Assembly (NCBI GenBank): GCA_964007475.1
Contig: OZ023274.1
Coordinates: 90,605,213 to 90,669,212 of the forward strand
DNA length: 64,000 nucleotides
Direction of reading: 5' to 3'
From: Hybos culiciformis
Taxonomy: Eukaryota > Arthropoda > Insecta > Diptera > Hybotidae
Shown here: piece after piece, positions 26,501 to 38,599 of the stretch
How the letters are laid out: each line of letters opens with the position of its first letter
How positions within the stretch are numbered: position 1 is the stretch's first letter
Translations under genes and position numbers: made by a program
The notes under the pieces: generated by a model
Told to the model about the DNA's origin: nothing
The model's input: the letters and a program-made list of their open reading frames with translations, nothing else
The model's database searches: none

Positions 26501-29500
26501 TGTCGATGTACTATAACTAATGCATTTAGTACATTTCTCGATCTCAGTTTAAGTTAAATAGTAATTGCAAAAAGTCTTATGAACGTTGAATCAAGTAAGA
26601 AATACTTACTTGGATATCTGTTATATAGCTTATTATTTGGACGATGGTCATCTCGACTTGCAGAGATTATATAATTTCTTTGAGAATTTATTTAATCTTT
26701 ATCGAAACTACACTATTAAATTAAATGATACTCAAATAGTTCAATTGGTTCTGCAGGTATAATTTCAAAAATTTATTTAATTTTGTGTTAGATCGAGTTT
26801 TTTCGAAACCATTTAACGTTCTTTGAAAATAATTTGGAATATTTTGTGATTTTTTACAACCAAGAGTTCTTGTAACAATGTGTTACCATAAAATTCAGCA
26901 CGTTTTATTGTTCTTAGATGGAAATAAACTAAATTCTTAAGTCAATTGAATTTTGCTTTTTTATTTTTGGAAAATAAAAAAGTTAAATTACTTTATTCAA
27001 TTTGGTTGCATTGTGTTCTGTAATGAATATTATTCCTTCTAAATGAATTTTCCTTAAAAAAGTCTAGATATTTTCATCGACTCGAAAAAATTTTGTTCTA
27101 TTGAAAAGCAGACAAAAATTTTATTTAGGGTAAGTTTAAAATTGTAAGTGATAATAATATATAAAAATAATAACAAAAATTGATTTAATAATGTTTGAAA
27201 AAAGTACCTACGATGAAAAATTAATGTAATAATGAAAATTTTAAACTTTAGTGTAAAGAAGATGAAATATTAATGTGAGAAGTTCCAGTTAAAACATTAT
27301 AGGAAACTTAACTTTGAAATTTTCTTTTGACACATTTGGTAATTAATGATTAGAAAAATTAGATGAATATCTTGAAAAGAGGATCTAACGCAACTCAAAA
27401 ACTGATGACAAGTGTGGAAACGCTATATATGAGATAAAACCTAGTCATTTATAATTTTTGTATTTAATATCATCAAATGTAACAACAAAATAACAAATAT
27501 TAACTAGGTCTACGGTATAAACATCAAATGTATAACAAAAAAATCTTAATGAATAAGTATATATAACTTAAAAAAGAATATATATGTTTTTAAGTTAATT
27601 ATCTAAATAACAATTTAAAATAATTTTAATATTTAAAAATCAAAATATAAAAATCATTAATTTGCCTCTCTTTGATCAGATATTGTACAATTTACCATAA
27701 TATCCTTTATAAATAAATATTGTGTACAAAAAGTATATATATTTTTAATAACCAAAAATCTTTAAAAAATTTTTGCTTTATACATACATATATTTAAAAT
27801 AAAGGAAGAAAACTTCATGACTTAAAATGTAACAACAGGGTAACAACAACAAAAAGGGAAAGTTAAAGAAAAGTTTTAACAATCTAATTCATATTATGTT
27901 AGGTACACATTGTATCCAAACTACATAAAAAAAAATTCCTATGAATATATAAAATTGTTTTTCTTTAAAAGAATAAGTACAAAAGAAAAGCTTGATTAAT
28001 ATTCAAGACTGCAACTTGTCGTTAATTGATTTTCCTTGTAACTTTAAAAGTGGGTTGAATAATAAATTGCTGAAAAATTATTATTTTGGTATTTTTTTTT
28101 TCCTTGATTATTACATTTTCAGGAAGAAAAATTTAAGTATCAAAATATTTTATGTTAAAAAATATTTTAGAAATTCGATGTTTGTACGTATGTATGTTTA
28201 TATATATAATGTAACTATGTAAGCATCAACTCGAAAAATTTCACAAAATGGTGTCAATTTAAGCTGAAAATGAGAAAATATAAAGGTTATGTTGTTATAC
28301 TGTAAAAAAAATTTAAAATATAATTAATGACATTTATAAAAATGCCTAACAAATTATATGCTTCTGAAAGCGACAGTCAATAATAGTATTTTTATTTAAA
28401 ATTTCTTCTACAGCAGAAATCTCATTGTACATAATTGATGCTATTAGCCATTTTATAACTTTAATCATATGTATATCTTCTTTGATTCATTTATATACGT
28501 AAATGTGAGCTAAATAAAAAAAAAACCAGTTATATAATGGTTAAAAACACATTTATGGCAAATTTGTTCTTTGATTTACAAACGAAAGTTTAAGGGTATT
28601 TGTTTGGTGGATTTGTTTGAAAATATATTAATTATTATTCGCTCTTAAAACATGTATTCCAAAGGCGAAATAGGAAATGAAACGTCCTTAGTTTTGTTGA
28701 CATGTGACTGACTGCAAAAGAATTAAATATTTTAAGCTTGAAGCTAATTACAAAATAAAAACATTCAACTAATTTTTTTTTGTTCATGTAAACTTTTTAC
28801 TTTCCTGCAATACATTTCAGGTTACCAAGTAGTGTATGTAAGTTTAGTCATGTAAAGGTAATCAGTTTGCTATATCTACAATGTTATGTAACTTTATTGA
28901 TGTTACAAACATTTTTTTTTTTATTATTATATTTTTGGTATAATTTTAATGATTAATTAAACAATATAAACAATGAAAAGTAAATAAACTTAAATTTATA
29001 TACATATAATATACATGTGTTAATGTTTTCAGAAAACTTTTAATGTATTCTACAAAATTTAACATGAACAAAAATAGGATGAATGCACTCTTAAAATGAT
29101 TTATTTTTCTTTGCAGCTTTATCTGATTTTAATATTTTACATAATTAAGAAGTTACATTTTTAAGCATAAAGTGCACCAGTAAAATATTAAAAAAAAAAA
29201 TAAAAAATAAAAAATAAGTGAAAAATGAAAAACTTTTTGAAATTTCCTTTCAAGTTAATTTATTACGAAAAGTACATAAAATCTCTTTCAAAATAGAATT
29301 ATATTATAAATTTTTAACAACGTTAAAACGAAAAATATGAAAAAAAAAAAAAAATGAAAAAAACTTATAAAGTTTTGATGATCAACTTTTTTACATTGAA
29401 ATTAAATCTGGGCATCTTTTAAATATTTTATTTACAAAAAAAAAGAAATTGCAATATTGAAAAAAAAAATATATATACATTTTCAAATTTCTGCATTATT

Positions 29501-32500
29501 TATGTGGTTTTTAAAAAACTACAATAAAAGTAATATTAATTGTTTGAAAATGAATAAACAATAAAATTTTCAATTCGAAATATAATACTATCGAGAAAAT
29601 AGTTATCCATAAAATTAGAATTTAAGCTTTATGTACAGAACTTTCTTGTGCGCATTTTTACAATATAAATTTCTAAAAGAATAGAACCATGTATATGTTA
29701 TCTTATCATGTTAGTGTCATGTCATCTTATCATGTTAGTGATAGTGATTTCATTCCTAAAAAAAAAAGATAGCTACACCTACAGGTAAAGTTAAAATTTT
29801 TCTTGAAGTTAACGTTAATATAACAAATAAAACAAAACTAAAAAAATTTCATTGACATAATATTTCCTTCAATCGGCCGGAGTTGCGGCTGTAAAATGTT
29901 TTTTTATATATGGAAATATAATTTTGGTTGTATTTACCGCCCAGACAATTTTAGAAATTCTTGGATTCTAACAAGGTGTAAAACAATAAACTGACAAAGA
30001 ATAGTTTTTCAATAAATGATTGAGTTAAATTAATGATTGAGATAATTAAGATACCATTGAAGTTCCTAGTAGAAGTTCCTAGTAATAAAGAAACAGTTAA
30101 CGAAATTTTCTGCCGAAATGAATTAATTTATATTTTAATATATATATATATATCCATATATATTTTATAACACTCAATTTATAAAGAAATCTTCTTATCC
30201 GTAAAAAATAAATTGCACAAACGCTATTTTTACTGAATTTTTCTTCAAGAATTTAAAGAAAAACAAAAAGGGAAATAGGTACAATTTATTTACATAAAAC
30301 TATGCTAGATTTTCTTTTAAAGAAATCAAAAAAAAAAAAAAAGAAAAAATAACAAAATTTTCTTGGGTTCTTCTAAAAAGAAAATCCTTGAAATAAATTT
30401 TCTTTTACGCATTTTTTTTTTTTTTCAAAAGTTTACAAATTTCTGGTTTTTGAAAATATTTTTCCTATCAAATTATTTATGATAACATTGTGTTTTTTTT
30501 CGTTTTTTTTATTCTTTAAATGGATTTTCCTTGTAAAATCAGGGAAATGTTGTTATAATATTTATGTGTAAAAAAAAAAAAAAAAAAAGTCTTTAATTGA
30601 TTTTTGTTTTTACTCTCGAGAAAAAGAGTGATAACATTGAACTTGATTCTTGAATTGATGTCTACAAGGATACTATTTTTAATGTAAAATAATTCAAACT
30701 GATTTAAACATTTTTCATTTCGAGAGAGAGGAAAACATTTAATGGGAAATTTTTTGTTTTAAGTTGGAGTTGCTCAATAGAATTAGTTCTAATTTTTTTT
30801 GTTTTTTTGTGGAACCACATGAATTTTAATATTAAAATAACAGATATACAATAAACTAGAACAGATGACCTTAAAAAAAATAAATTCAGGATATATCTTA
30901 CATTATTTGGGTGAAAAAGAATTCTTGAAGTATGTGGCATACACTTTATGTGATCCAATCATATGAATGTTTTAATCAAAAAACTAGGAAAAAATATTAT
31001 TGTTTTAATGAAATTTATCTCAGTTTCGAAGATTAAAGATATAAAAATTTGATTACATATAATTCATTTCAATTATATTATAAATCAATTTTATCGACTT
31101 GTCGGTCGTAAAATGTGATAGACTACCTCTATGGAAAATTTAAATAGTTGGTAAAAAAAAATTAAACATATAAGAAAAAATGTTAATGTATGTTGCATTT
31201 TTTATGAAATAACTGGTATTGTTTACATTTTTCTTAATAGCAAACTATGGCAAATTAAAAACTTTTTTCTTTGTAAATATATATAGAATTTAATGATAGA
31301 ATTAAATGAAAATAAAAAATAAGGATACGTTTCATCTTTATAAATTACAGAGAACAAATCGCTAAATTGGTTCAGATGTTGCGCGATGTCCGCTAGACGT
31401 TAATATAGAATTTTATTGTGTTTATGGGTTTATGTATCAACCTCTAGTTTTGATTTATTTTTCCTTACTAAAAATAATTATTTTATTTTATTATTAATTA
31501 AAGTTTCTATAATTTCTGCATTACAAATATCCAGGGCACTACATTTTTTCATATACCTAGCATAAAATTATCTTTATCTCTTAAACAAGTGGGTCTAATT
31601 TACTGGCAAGTCGAGAACAACAAATAAAATGTAACAAAAAATATTGCTATGAAAATCTAAAAAGCTTCTTCTTTATTAAATTGCCTTAAATTGTTATTAA
31701 AAATTATTTTTTGAAGCCACATAATGTACGCCTTTAAGTTTTTCATTTATTCCCTTACAAATAAAGTTAACTTAGGCAGACTAACTTTTATTTAGAGACA
31801 TCTTTTCTCCAGGAGTAACTAAATTACATGAAACCATCTTTTCAATACTGCCATAAATTTAAGGTCAAGTAAAATATTTATTAAGAAGAACTTCTGTTCA
31901 TTATTTTTTATTTTTATTTTTTTTATTTGCTTATAATTTAAAAAATCTCTTTAATCATTTTAACTTAATAAAAAATGAATAAATGTGAATATCTACAAAA
32001 TTTCCATTCTCAAACATACATATATCTATATATATTTTTTATTTTTCAAATAAAATGTTTATTAACACAGAGTTTATTATAATATAAAAACTCAATTTAA
32101 CAATTTTATTTTTTTTATTTTTTTTACTTTGCAGCTGTGATTTTTAAGAACTTTTTTCCACATAAAAATACACATCTTTTTGATTGAGGCATTTTCTAGC
32201 ACTTCACAAATACAATAATTTTGCTCTGGAATTGAGATAAGGGTGGAGATTTTATTATTATTCTTGTTTTTTTTTTTTCTATTTTCATTTTGATTTGTTT
32301 GGGGGTAAAGCAATTATCCAGCGATGAAGCAAATAAAATGTTGATACGAAAAGTTTCAAGAAAACTACATAGGCGTAAAAAAATCTTAATTAAAAAAAAA
32401 AGTTGAATTTTAAAATGAAGAAGTTCTGATTTAGAACTGCCATATTAATTTATATAACTCTGTCAGACGCTTAAACTTTAAGGTTTGTTAAAGAAATATT

Positions 32501-35500
32501 GCCGAGAGGCGATTGTGCAATAATTAATTCTAAATTTCTAAAGCATCCAATATTGGCTCCAAACAGAATATTTATACGATTGTAGCATCAACAGTTTTAT
32601 ATGATGTTGAAAACATATTTCCCCAAAAGAAATTTAATTTTTCAAACAGTACAGAAAAAAAAAAAATTACGAATTTTAAATAACGTCATAATATCTCTAC
32701 TAAAATATAATAAAATTATACAAGTAAACAGATCAGTGCTTTTGAAGTGCGTTTCTTATTTTCAAAGTATATTTTTCCATGTGAAAAAATAACCATCATA
32801 AAATTTTCTATGGTAAAAAAAATTATTGTAAAGAGACGAATTAGACTTGTGAGAATTGAACTTGTGTAATAATGTTGGAAATTTTCTTTAATTTCTTTTT
32901 ATGTTAAGTCTCTAATGTAATAACTTTTGCATGAATAATTTATAAAAAAAAAAAATAAATAAATTTACTATATAAATTTTTGTCTAAAAAAACAAAATTG
33001 TAGGATGCTAAAAAATGTTGGAATTTATAATTTCGTTTCTTATTATATATCATTTCATATTGAAAAAATGAATCAATGAGCACGAAACGAGTCTCAAAAA
33101 TAATGTATATTATTAAGTTAAAAAAAAGAAACTAAAATTCAGTTTAATCAAAAAAAATTAAGAAAAATTAGCAATTTACTGCCTTGTTTCAGTGACACAT
33201 GATTTGCATAAGTTTGGTAAATTAAAAACGTCTAAAAAATACATCAAGATCTGTTCTTTATGTCTGCGTAAATAATTAAGCGAACTAAGGATTTTTTGCT
33301 ATAGATTTTAATTTTATTGAAACGATTTTGTTTTCAATATGCTACATTTAGAGTTAGGTACCTAAGTTTCTAAATGCATACTTCCTGCATTCAGTTACTT
33401 TTGCGTATATACTTGTTGTTAAATGTGATGGTTTACGATGAATCAAATCTTTAAAAAATAACTTAGAAAAATAATTATTTAGTGTTTCTAAAATAATAAA
33501 TAGGTATAAAAATATTTTTTTTTCCTATACATTTCTTATTTTATAGTGTTTTTTATCAATTAAATATTGACCACATTCCACCGAAATGCGTAGGCACCTT
33601 AAGCCGTAATAATAGCAACTGCGACTGGAAATGTATAATTAATATGTTATAAGATCAGGTTTCCTTGCTTTTCGGATTGTAAAAAAATGTATAAAAGCGA
33701 AATAAATTTGAATGATTAACTAACATTGCTTATGCTCAAGAATTTAACATTATTTTTTAACTATATCCTAGATTCATATCAAAGATTTGATAGTTCATTG
33801 TGTAAAATTTCACTCAGCATAATATCTAAAAAAAAAAAAATTCTTTTTGTTACAAAATTCTACACATTAATAATGTTTATGTACAATCCATAAAATTCAT
33901 TTTAGCAGGCCATTTCTTTTTATGTTGTAAAGCTAAACAAAAAAGTTTTCAAATTAAAATGTATCTTATTACACGTAATGTGTATTTTTTTTTCAAAAAG
34001 GTGAAAAATAAACAAAATGAAAAATAATTAAAAATTTTCTTTTCATGGTAATTCATGCATATTTTTAATCTTTTTTTTTTTCATTTTTTTGATCAAAAAG
34101 ACCTTGACCCATAAGATTTTTTTTAATATTGTATCTCTAATGATCCCTGGAGAAAAAAAAATTTACATAAAATTTTCATGACAAGAAAAGAATTTAGCCG
34201 CCTCTATTTTCAGTACATTAGTTTTTATTAATTTTTTTTTTTGCGGAATTATGATCTTATAATAGTCGTTGAAATATTCAGAGTTAAAAAGAAGAAGAAT
34301 TATAATATTTCAAGGATGCCAAGCGGTTTCTTTTTGGTAGAACAAGGGTATCTATTTTGTCTTCGTTATTCAATTTACTATTTTCTAATATTTTCTACAA
34401 AAACCAAGAACGACCTCGTTAATAAATAGAAACTTTATATAAGTTAAATTCTGTCAAATGGTGACGTTAAGAAAAAGAAATATTTTTTCATGTTACTTGT
34501 GAAAAATATAATTTGTTTTTATCAAAATAGTAAAATTTTTGTTTGATTAATATTTTTTATTCTTTAAATTTATATTTTTTGAACCTACATAAATAGAAGA
34601 AACTTATATAAGATTCTAATATTTAACTTAATTTAAATCGGTCGGCGGTGGTAGATATGACTAGACTTTTAAATGGTTAAACTAAAAAAAAAAAAAACTA
34701 TCTCTGGCTTTGTATTAATTTTAATTAATTTTATTCCTTAACAAGTTTTTCCAATGCTTTGAAGTTTTTTTCTTTTGTTTTTGTTTTTTCCCATTATTTC
34801 ATTGAACTTTTTATTTAGGGAAAAGAAACCCAGACAACAAAATACATTCATTCACGAAATAATCATCTGAAAAATTAAAAAAAAAATATAAAAATAAATA
34901 AAAGGAAAATAAGAAATTCCTGCAGAGTTAAAAAAAAAAAAACATAATTTAATTTTAGCTTTTATAGACATTTTCATTAAAAAGGACTTAAGAGCCTTGA
35001 AGGAAAAAAAAAAATTTTTTTTTCTTTTTGATTATTTTATAATTTTTTTGCAATGTTGACAAGGGATTGAGAAATATTTTCTTTTACTTATTGTTTGTTT
35101 TTAAAATTACTTTAATAACTTTTTTTTTTTTTTTTTACTTTTCAAATAAAGCTTAAAATTGTACAAAATAATGAACAAAAAAAAAAATAAAAAAAATTTA
35201 TTAAGTATTATTATTTTTTTTTTTTTTTCGTTATGAATTTTTAATTGAAATTATTCCATATCATTTGCTATGGGATTTATACCGACTTTATTAACGTCTC
35301 CGTTTATTATATTTAAAGATTTTTGAACTTTTTGAGTTTTCATTGCATAAAAATTTTTGAAAAAAAAAAATCAATTCTTATTATTTGATTTTTTGTAAAG
35401 TTTACTTAATACTTTTCAAAATATTAAGTTTCATACTATGAAAGTTTATTTTTAATTAAAAAAAAATTGTTATTATAACTCGATGCAGAGTTAGTTGACT

Positions 35501-35530
35501 ACAAAGTAAGGCATACAATAGGTGATAAGT
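23569..35530. other. Long AT-rich stretch without a firm gene
   Basis: It may contain further 5' exons of the minus-strand membrane-protein gene. The best candidate is 29990-29938. Perfect short palindromes occur at 24108-24129 (CATATAGATC arms) and 25326-25343 (CATATGCA arms). A 24-bp tandem duplication with ATCTTATCATGTTAGTG starts at 29700, and 19 A lie at 30570-30588. GC-richer islands at 26610-26690, 31345-31400 and 33547-33652 are discussed in the findings. The open frames at 26261, 27992, 30704, 32092, 32601 and 34241 look like noise. Confidence 0.4.
29938..29990 (-). other. Weak candidate exon, minus strand
   Basis: After a good acceptor (attctttgtcag) there are 53 open bases ending at a GTAAAT donor. 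They read VLHLVRIQEFLKLSG with two bases (CG) left over. That phase fits the exon at 23568, giving SGR-LLQNTT. The frame also works with a 49-base intron to 29888, so the splicing is ambiguous. Confidence 0.25.
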
Positions 35531-35896
35531 TACTCTCTAAATTAATTTTGGCTAGAATCCCTAGCTTTGATCTAGTTAAACGATTTTTACTGGGAAATTC
35601 AATTATTGAAAATAGTTTTATAGTTTCAAAAGCTAGTTTACGCAAAAATCTAGTTCTCAAAAGCTAGATTTCTATGTAAAATTTTACAAATTATTTACCG
35701 AACATAGATTCTATTTCAGATCATTAATATTCCAGTTATTTTGGTAAACTAGATTACAATATTGAAAATTTAAAACTAGAATATAGTTTTAAAATAGTTT
35801 TAGACAAATTTGAAAAATTATTAAAATCTAGTTTCTGCAATTATCATCTATTTCTCCTTGCAAGATTTCAATTATTGATACTAGATTTTTTTGCTG

Positions 35897-35950
35897 TCTT
35901 CGGGATTTGAACCTGCGTCCTTAGAATCGCAAATAACTATCACACCACAA
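35897..35950 (-). other. tRNA-like (SINE-head-like) module, left arm
   Basis: On the minus strand TGGTGTGATAGTTA (35947-35934) is followed by GGTTCAAATCCC (35913-35902), resembling pol III A and B boxes with about tRNA spacing. A complete cloverleaf cannot be drawn, so it is not a working tRNA gene. It points left, away from its partner at 36005. Confidence 0.5.
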
Positions 35951-36004
35951 AGAAAATGTGTATACCAAAATTATATTTTCTATTTTACGTACATTTTAAA
36001 TTTC

Positions 36005-36075
36005 AATACCGTAGCTGAGTGGTAGTGTGGGCGAATTGCAATGTACCCGGGTTCGAATCCGGAAGAAGGCGTAAG
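36005..36075 (+). other. tRNA-like (SINE-head-like) module, right arm
   Basis: TAGCTGAGTGGTAG (from 36012) matches the A-box consensus and GGTTCGAATCC (36050-36060) is an exact B box. The D-arm does not pair, the T-arm pairs only in part and no acceptor stem is visible, so it is a tRNA-derived promoter-like block and not a tRNA gene. It points right, toward the right inverted repeat. Confidence 0.6.
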
Positions 36076-36489
36076 AAGTAAAATTATAATTTAATAAAAA
36101 TCTAATAAAGAAATTGTAATAAATAAAAAAAAATATTACAATAAAAAATTGTTTTTTTTTGTATAAAAAAAAGTCACTAGATTCTAGTAAAAAAAAAATG
36201 GCTGATCTAGCCTAGATAACTAGAATTCGACTAGGAATCTAGTTTGGCATTTTAACTAGAATCTAGGTAAATATTGGAAGCTAGATTTCAAACTAGATCC
36301 TAGTTGCTCACAATCTAGTTGCTCAATCTAGTTTAATTCGCAACAATCTAGCCAAATTTTATTTAGAGAGTATATATTAGATATTTAATCATATATCTAT
36401 AATATTGATTACTATAATTATCGAACATTTTACTTGTTAAACAAAAATTTATATATGTATATTATTATTACTTTCAATCATCTTAGACC

Positions 36490-36689
36490 NNNNNNNNNNN
36501 NNNNNNNNNNNNNNNNNNNNNNNNNNNNNNNNNNNNNNNNNNNNNNNNNNNNNNNNNNNNNNNNNNNNNNNNNNNNNNNNNNNNNNNNNNNNNNNNNNNN
36601 NNNNNNNNNNNNNNNNNNNNNNNNNNNNNNNNNNNNNNNNNNNNNNNNNNNNNNNNNNNNNNNNNNNNNNNNNNNNNNNNNNNNNNNNN
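36490..36689. other. Assembly gap of 200 N
   Basis: There are exactly 200 N, a conventional placeholder length, so the true distance is unknown. The gap lies 120 bases right of the CTAG-rich inverted-repeat element. Confidence 1.
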
Positions 36690-38599
36690 GTTCATACGTG
36701 TATTCAAAACAAATCACAAATATGCACCTTAAGTTAATTGGATGACATAAGAAATATATCTTCAACATTAATAATATTCGATTTAAAATGACATTTAGAT
36801 GGGTGTAAATTCTTCTCTTTAAAAAAATTGGAAATCAAATTTATGTGTATGTTACAAAAATATGTAAAAATTAGAAAAACATACCCCAGATAAACAGTGG
36901 TAAAGCTCGATTACGAATCATTATCTCAAAAATTTCCAAAAGATATTATATCATCATATGTTTAGAATTATTATTATTACGTTATTTATGAATATTTCTT
37001 ATAATAATAAAAATATAATTTGACATTTTTCTTTCAAAAATTTTTTGTGAAAAAGTGTCTTAATTAATATGTTTATTTTGATTAATATATCATAATTTGA
37101 GGGTACATAAAACATATTTCTAAATTACAAATTAATTAAGTAGGTAATTTTATGAAAACTTTTGGTTAATTACAAAATGGCATGAACAAAAAAAAAAGAA
37201 AGAAAACAAAAAAGAAGAAAATAAAGAAAATATGGTTATAATTTCTTTCCACTTTATTACTTATTATCAAACTTTTTCTTTCTAAGAACTTTATTTTCAT
37301 CAAGAATACACCTTTCCTACAAGTAAATTAATATTGTTTTATTATGTTATTAATTAATAAATTTGTGATTCTATAATTTGCTAACACTGTTCTATCGACA
37401 ATTTATTATCACCTAAAAAATTGACCACAAAATTAACCACAAAACTATTAAAACAATTAATATTAAAGATTTAATACGATTAGGTTAAAAATTATGTAAA
37501 TTACGTTTTGAACAATAGTTTAATGATTTTACAATTTAGTTTATTTGTATGTTACATTTTCATTAAGATTTTAATTTAAAAAAACATATAATTTTTATGT
37601 TTTAACAATGATTGTTATCTTGAAATTCTTAGGCTTAGGTACTTAATATAATGTTTAATCTATATACATATATTGATTATAATTGCAAAGAAATTAAAAA
37701 TTAATTTTTAATCAAGTTGTTTAATAAATTTTTAATATAACATCAAACTTGAAATAAATTCAGATGATGGTTGTTTAAACATTGAAAATAATGAAACTTG
37801 ATTTGCATACATTTTATAAGTTTTCTTTTGATTATTTTCTATAGTAATTCTTTTACCGGTTATAGTTTTCTTTTTGTGTAACGTCTTTTTTTTTGTCGGA
37901 AATATTATAATTTGCTTGATAAAATTCATTAGGAGTGCGGTTTTGTATTGATTTTAATTATGCCTTTAATGATGACTTTAATAACCAATATGAAAATTGT
38001 TACTTGTATATTTTCTTATAATTTTTTTTTCATTTCAAGCATTATTGAATTTTGTCGGTTCTTAAAAGTTTTCTGTAAATGGTTTGATTTCAAGGCTTTT
38101 AAAAAATTTTGTTAATCCAAAAAAGGTTGGAGAGGGTTTCTTACCATAGTTATCTTTTAAATTCTACATAAGTACGTAGCAAAATTTGAAAAAAATTTTA
38201 AACATTGAAATTGTTAAAAAAAAAAGTTATTACGTGCCATTCTATTTCTATTCTATTAGATTATTATTGCTTCTACTTACAACTAACACTAAAAAAAACA
38301 AGGCAAAACTTTTATAATAAAAAGATATGTAAACAAATTAACCTATGTATTTTTGTTTTCTCAAAAAAACTTTAACAAAGTATATTTTTTGTACCTGGAT
38401 GACACTGTTATTATGATGTCGTAAACGTTTTAAAAAAAAAATTCCGGTTTTCAAAAAATATTTTTTAATTAAAATGTAATTGATTCTGTCTCAAAATTTA
38501 CACGATACATATTTTTAGTTATCACCAGTCTTAGTTAAACAGTCATTGCAATAATATTAAAAATTAAAAAATAAATATTTTTTAATTATTTCATTGAAA
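36690..38599. other. AT-rich intergenic DNA upstream of the LRR gene
   Basis: No exon or repeat could be supported. The promoter of the LRR gene should lie in the last few hundred bases, but I see no clear TATA box or initiator in this AT-rich background. Confidence 0.5.

Larger units (their letters stand above)
35533..36370. mobile_element. 838-bp inverted-repeat element with CTAG-motif arrays and two divergent tRNA-like modules
   Basis: The ends are near-perfect inverted repeats of about 25 bp. The left begins CTCTCTAAATTAATTTTGGC and the right, reverse complemented, begins CTCTCTAAATAAAATTTGGC. Each side is flanked by TA. Both arms carry many copies of CTAG in contexts such as AATCTAGTT and AACTAGAATCTAG, well above twenty in 838 bases, where an AT-rich sequence would give one or two by chance. 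The middle holds two tRNA-like modules pointing outward, at about 35897-35950 (minus) and 36005-36075 (plus), each with A- and B-box-like motifs. There is no open reading frame. It is most likely a non-autonomous DNA transposon that carries or captured SINE-like heads. I know no named family with this layout. Confidence 0.8.

Noticed and set aside
36005..36075. Functional tRNA gene
   Set aside because: A and B boxes are present, but the D-arm does not pair, the T-arm pairs poorly and no acceptor stem is seen. It lies inside an inverted-repeat element.
36434..36768. Open frames across 36490-36689
   Set aside because: They consist mainly of the N gap.
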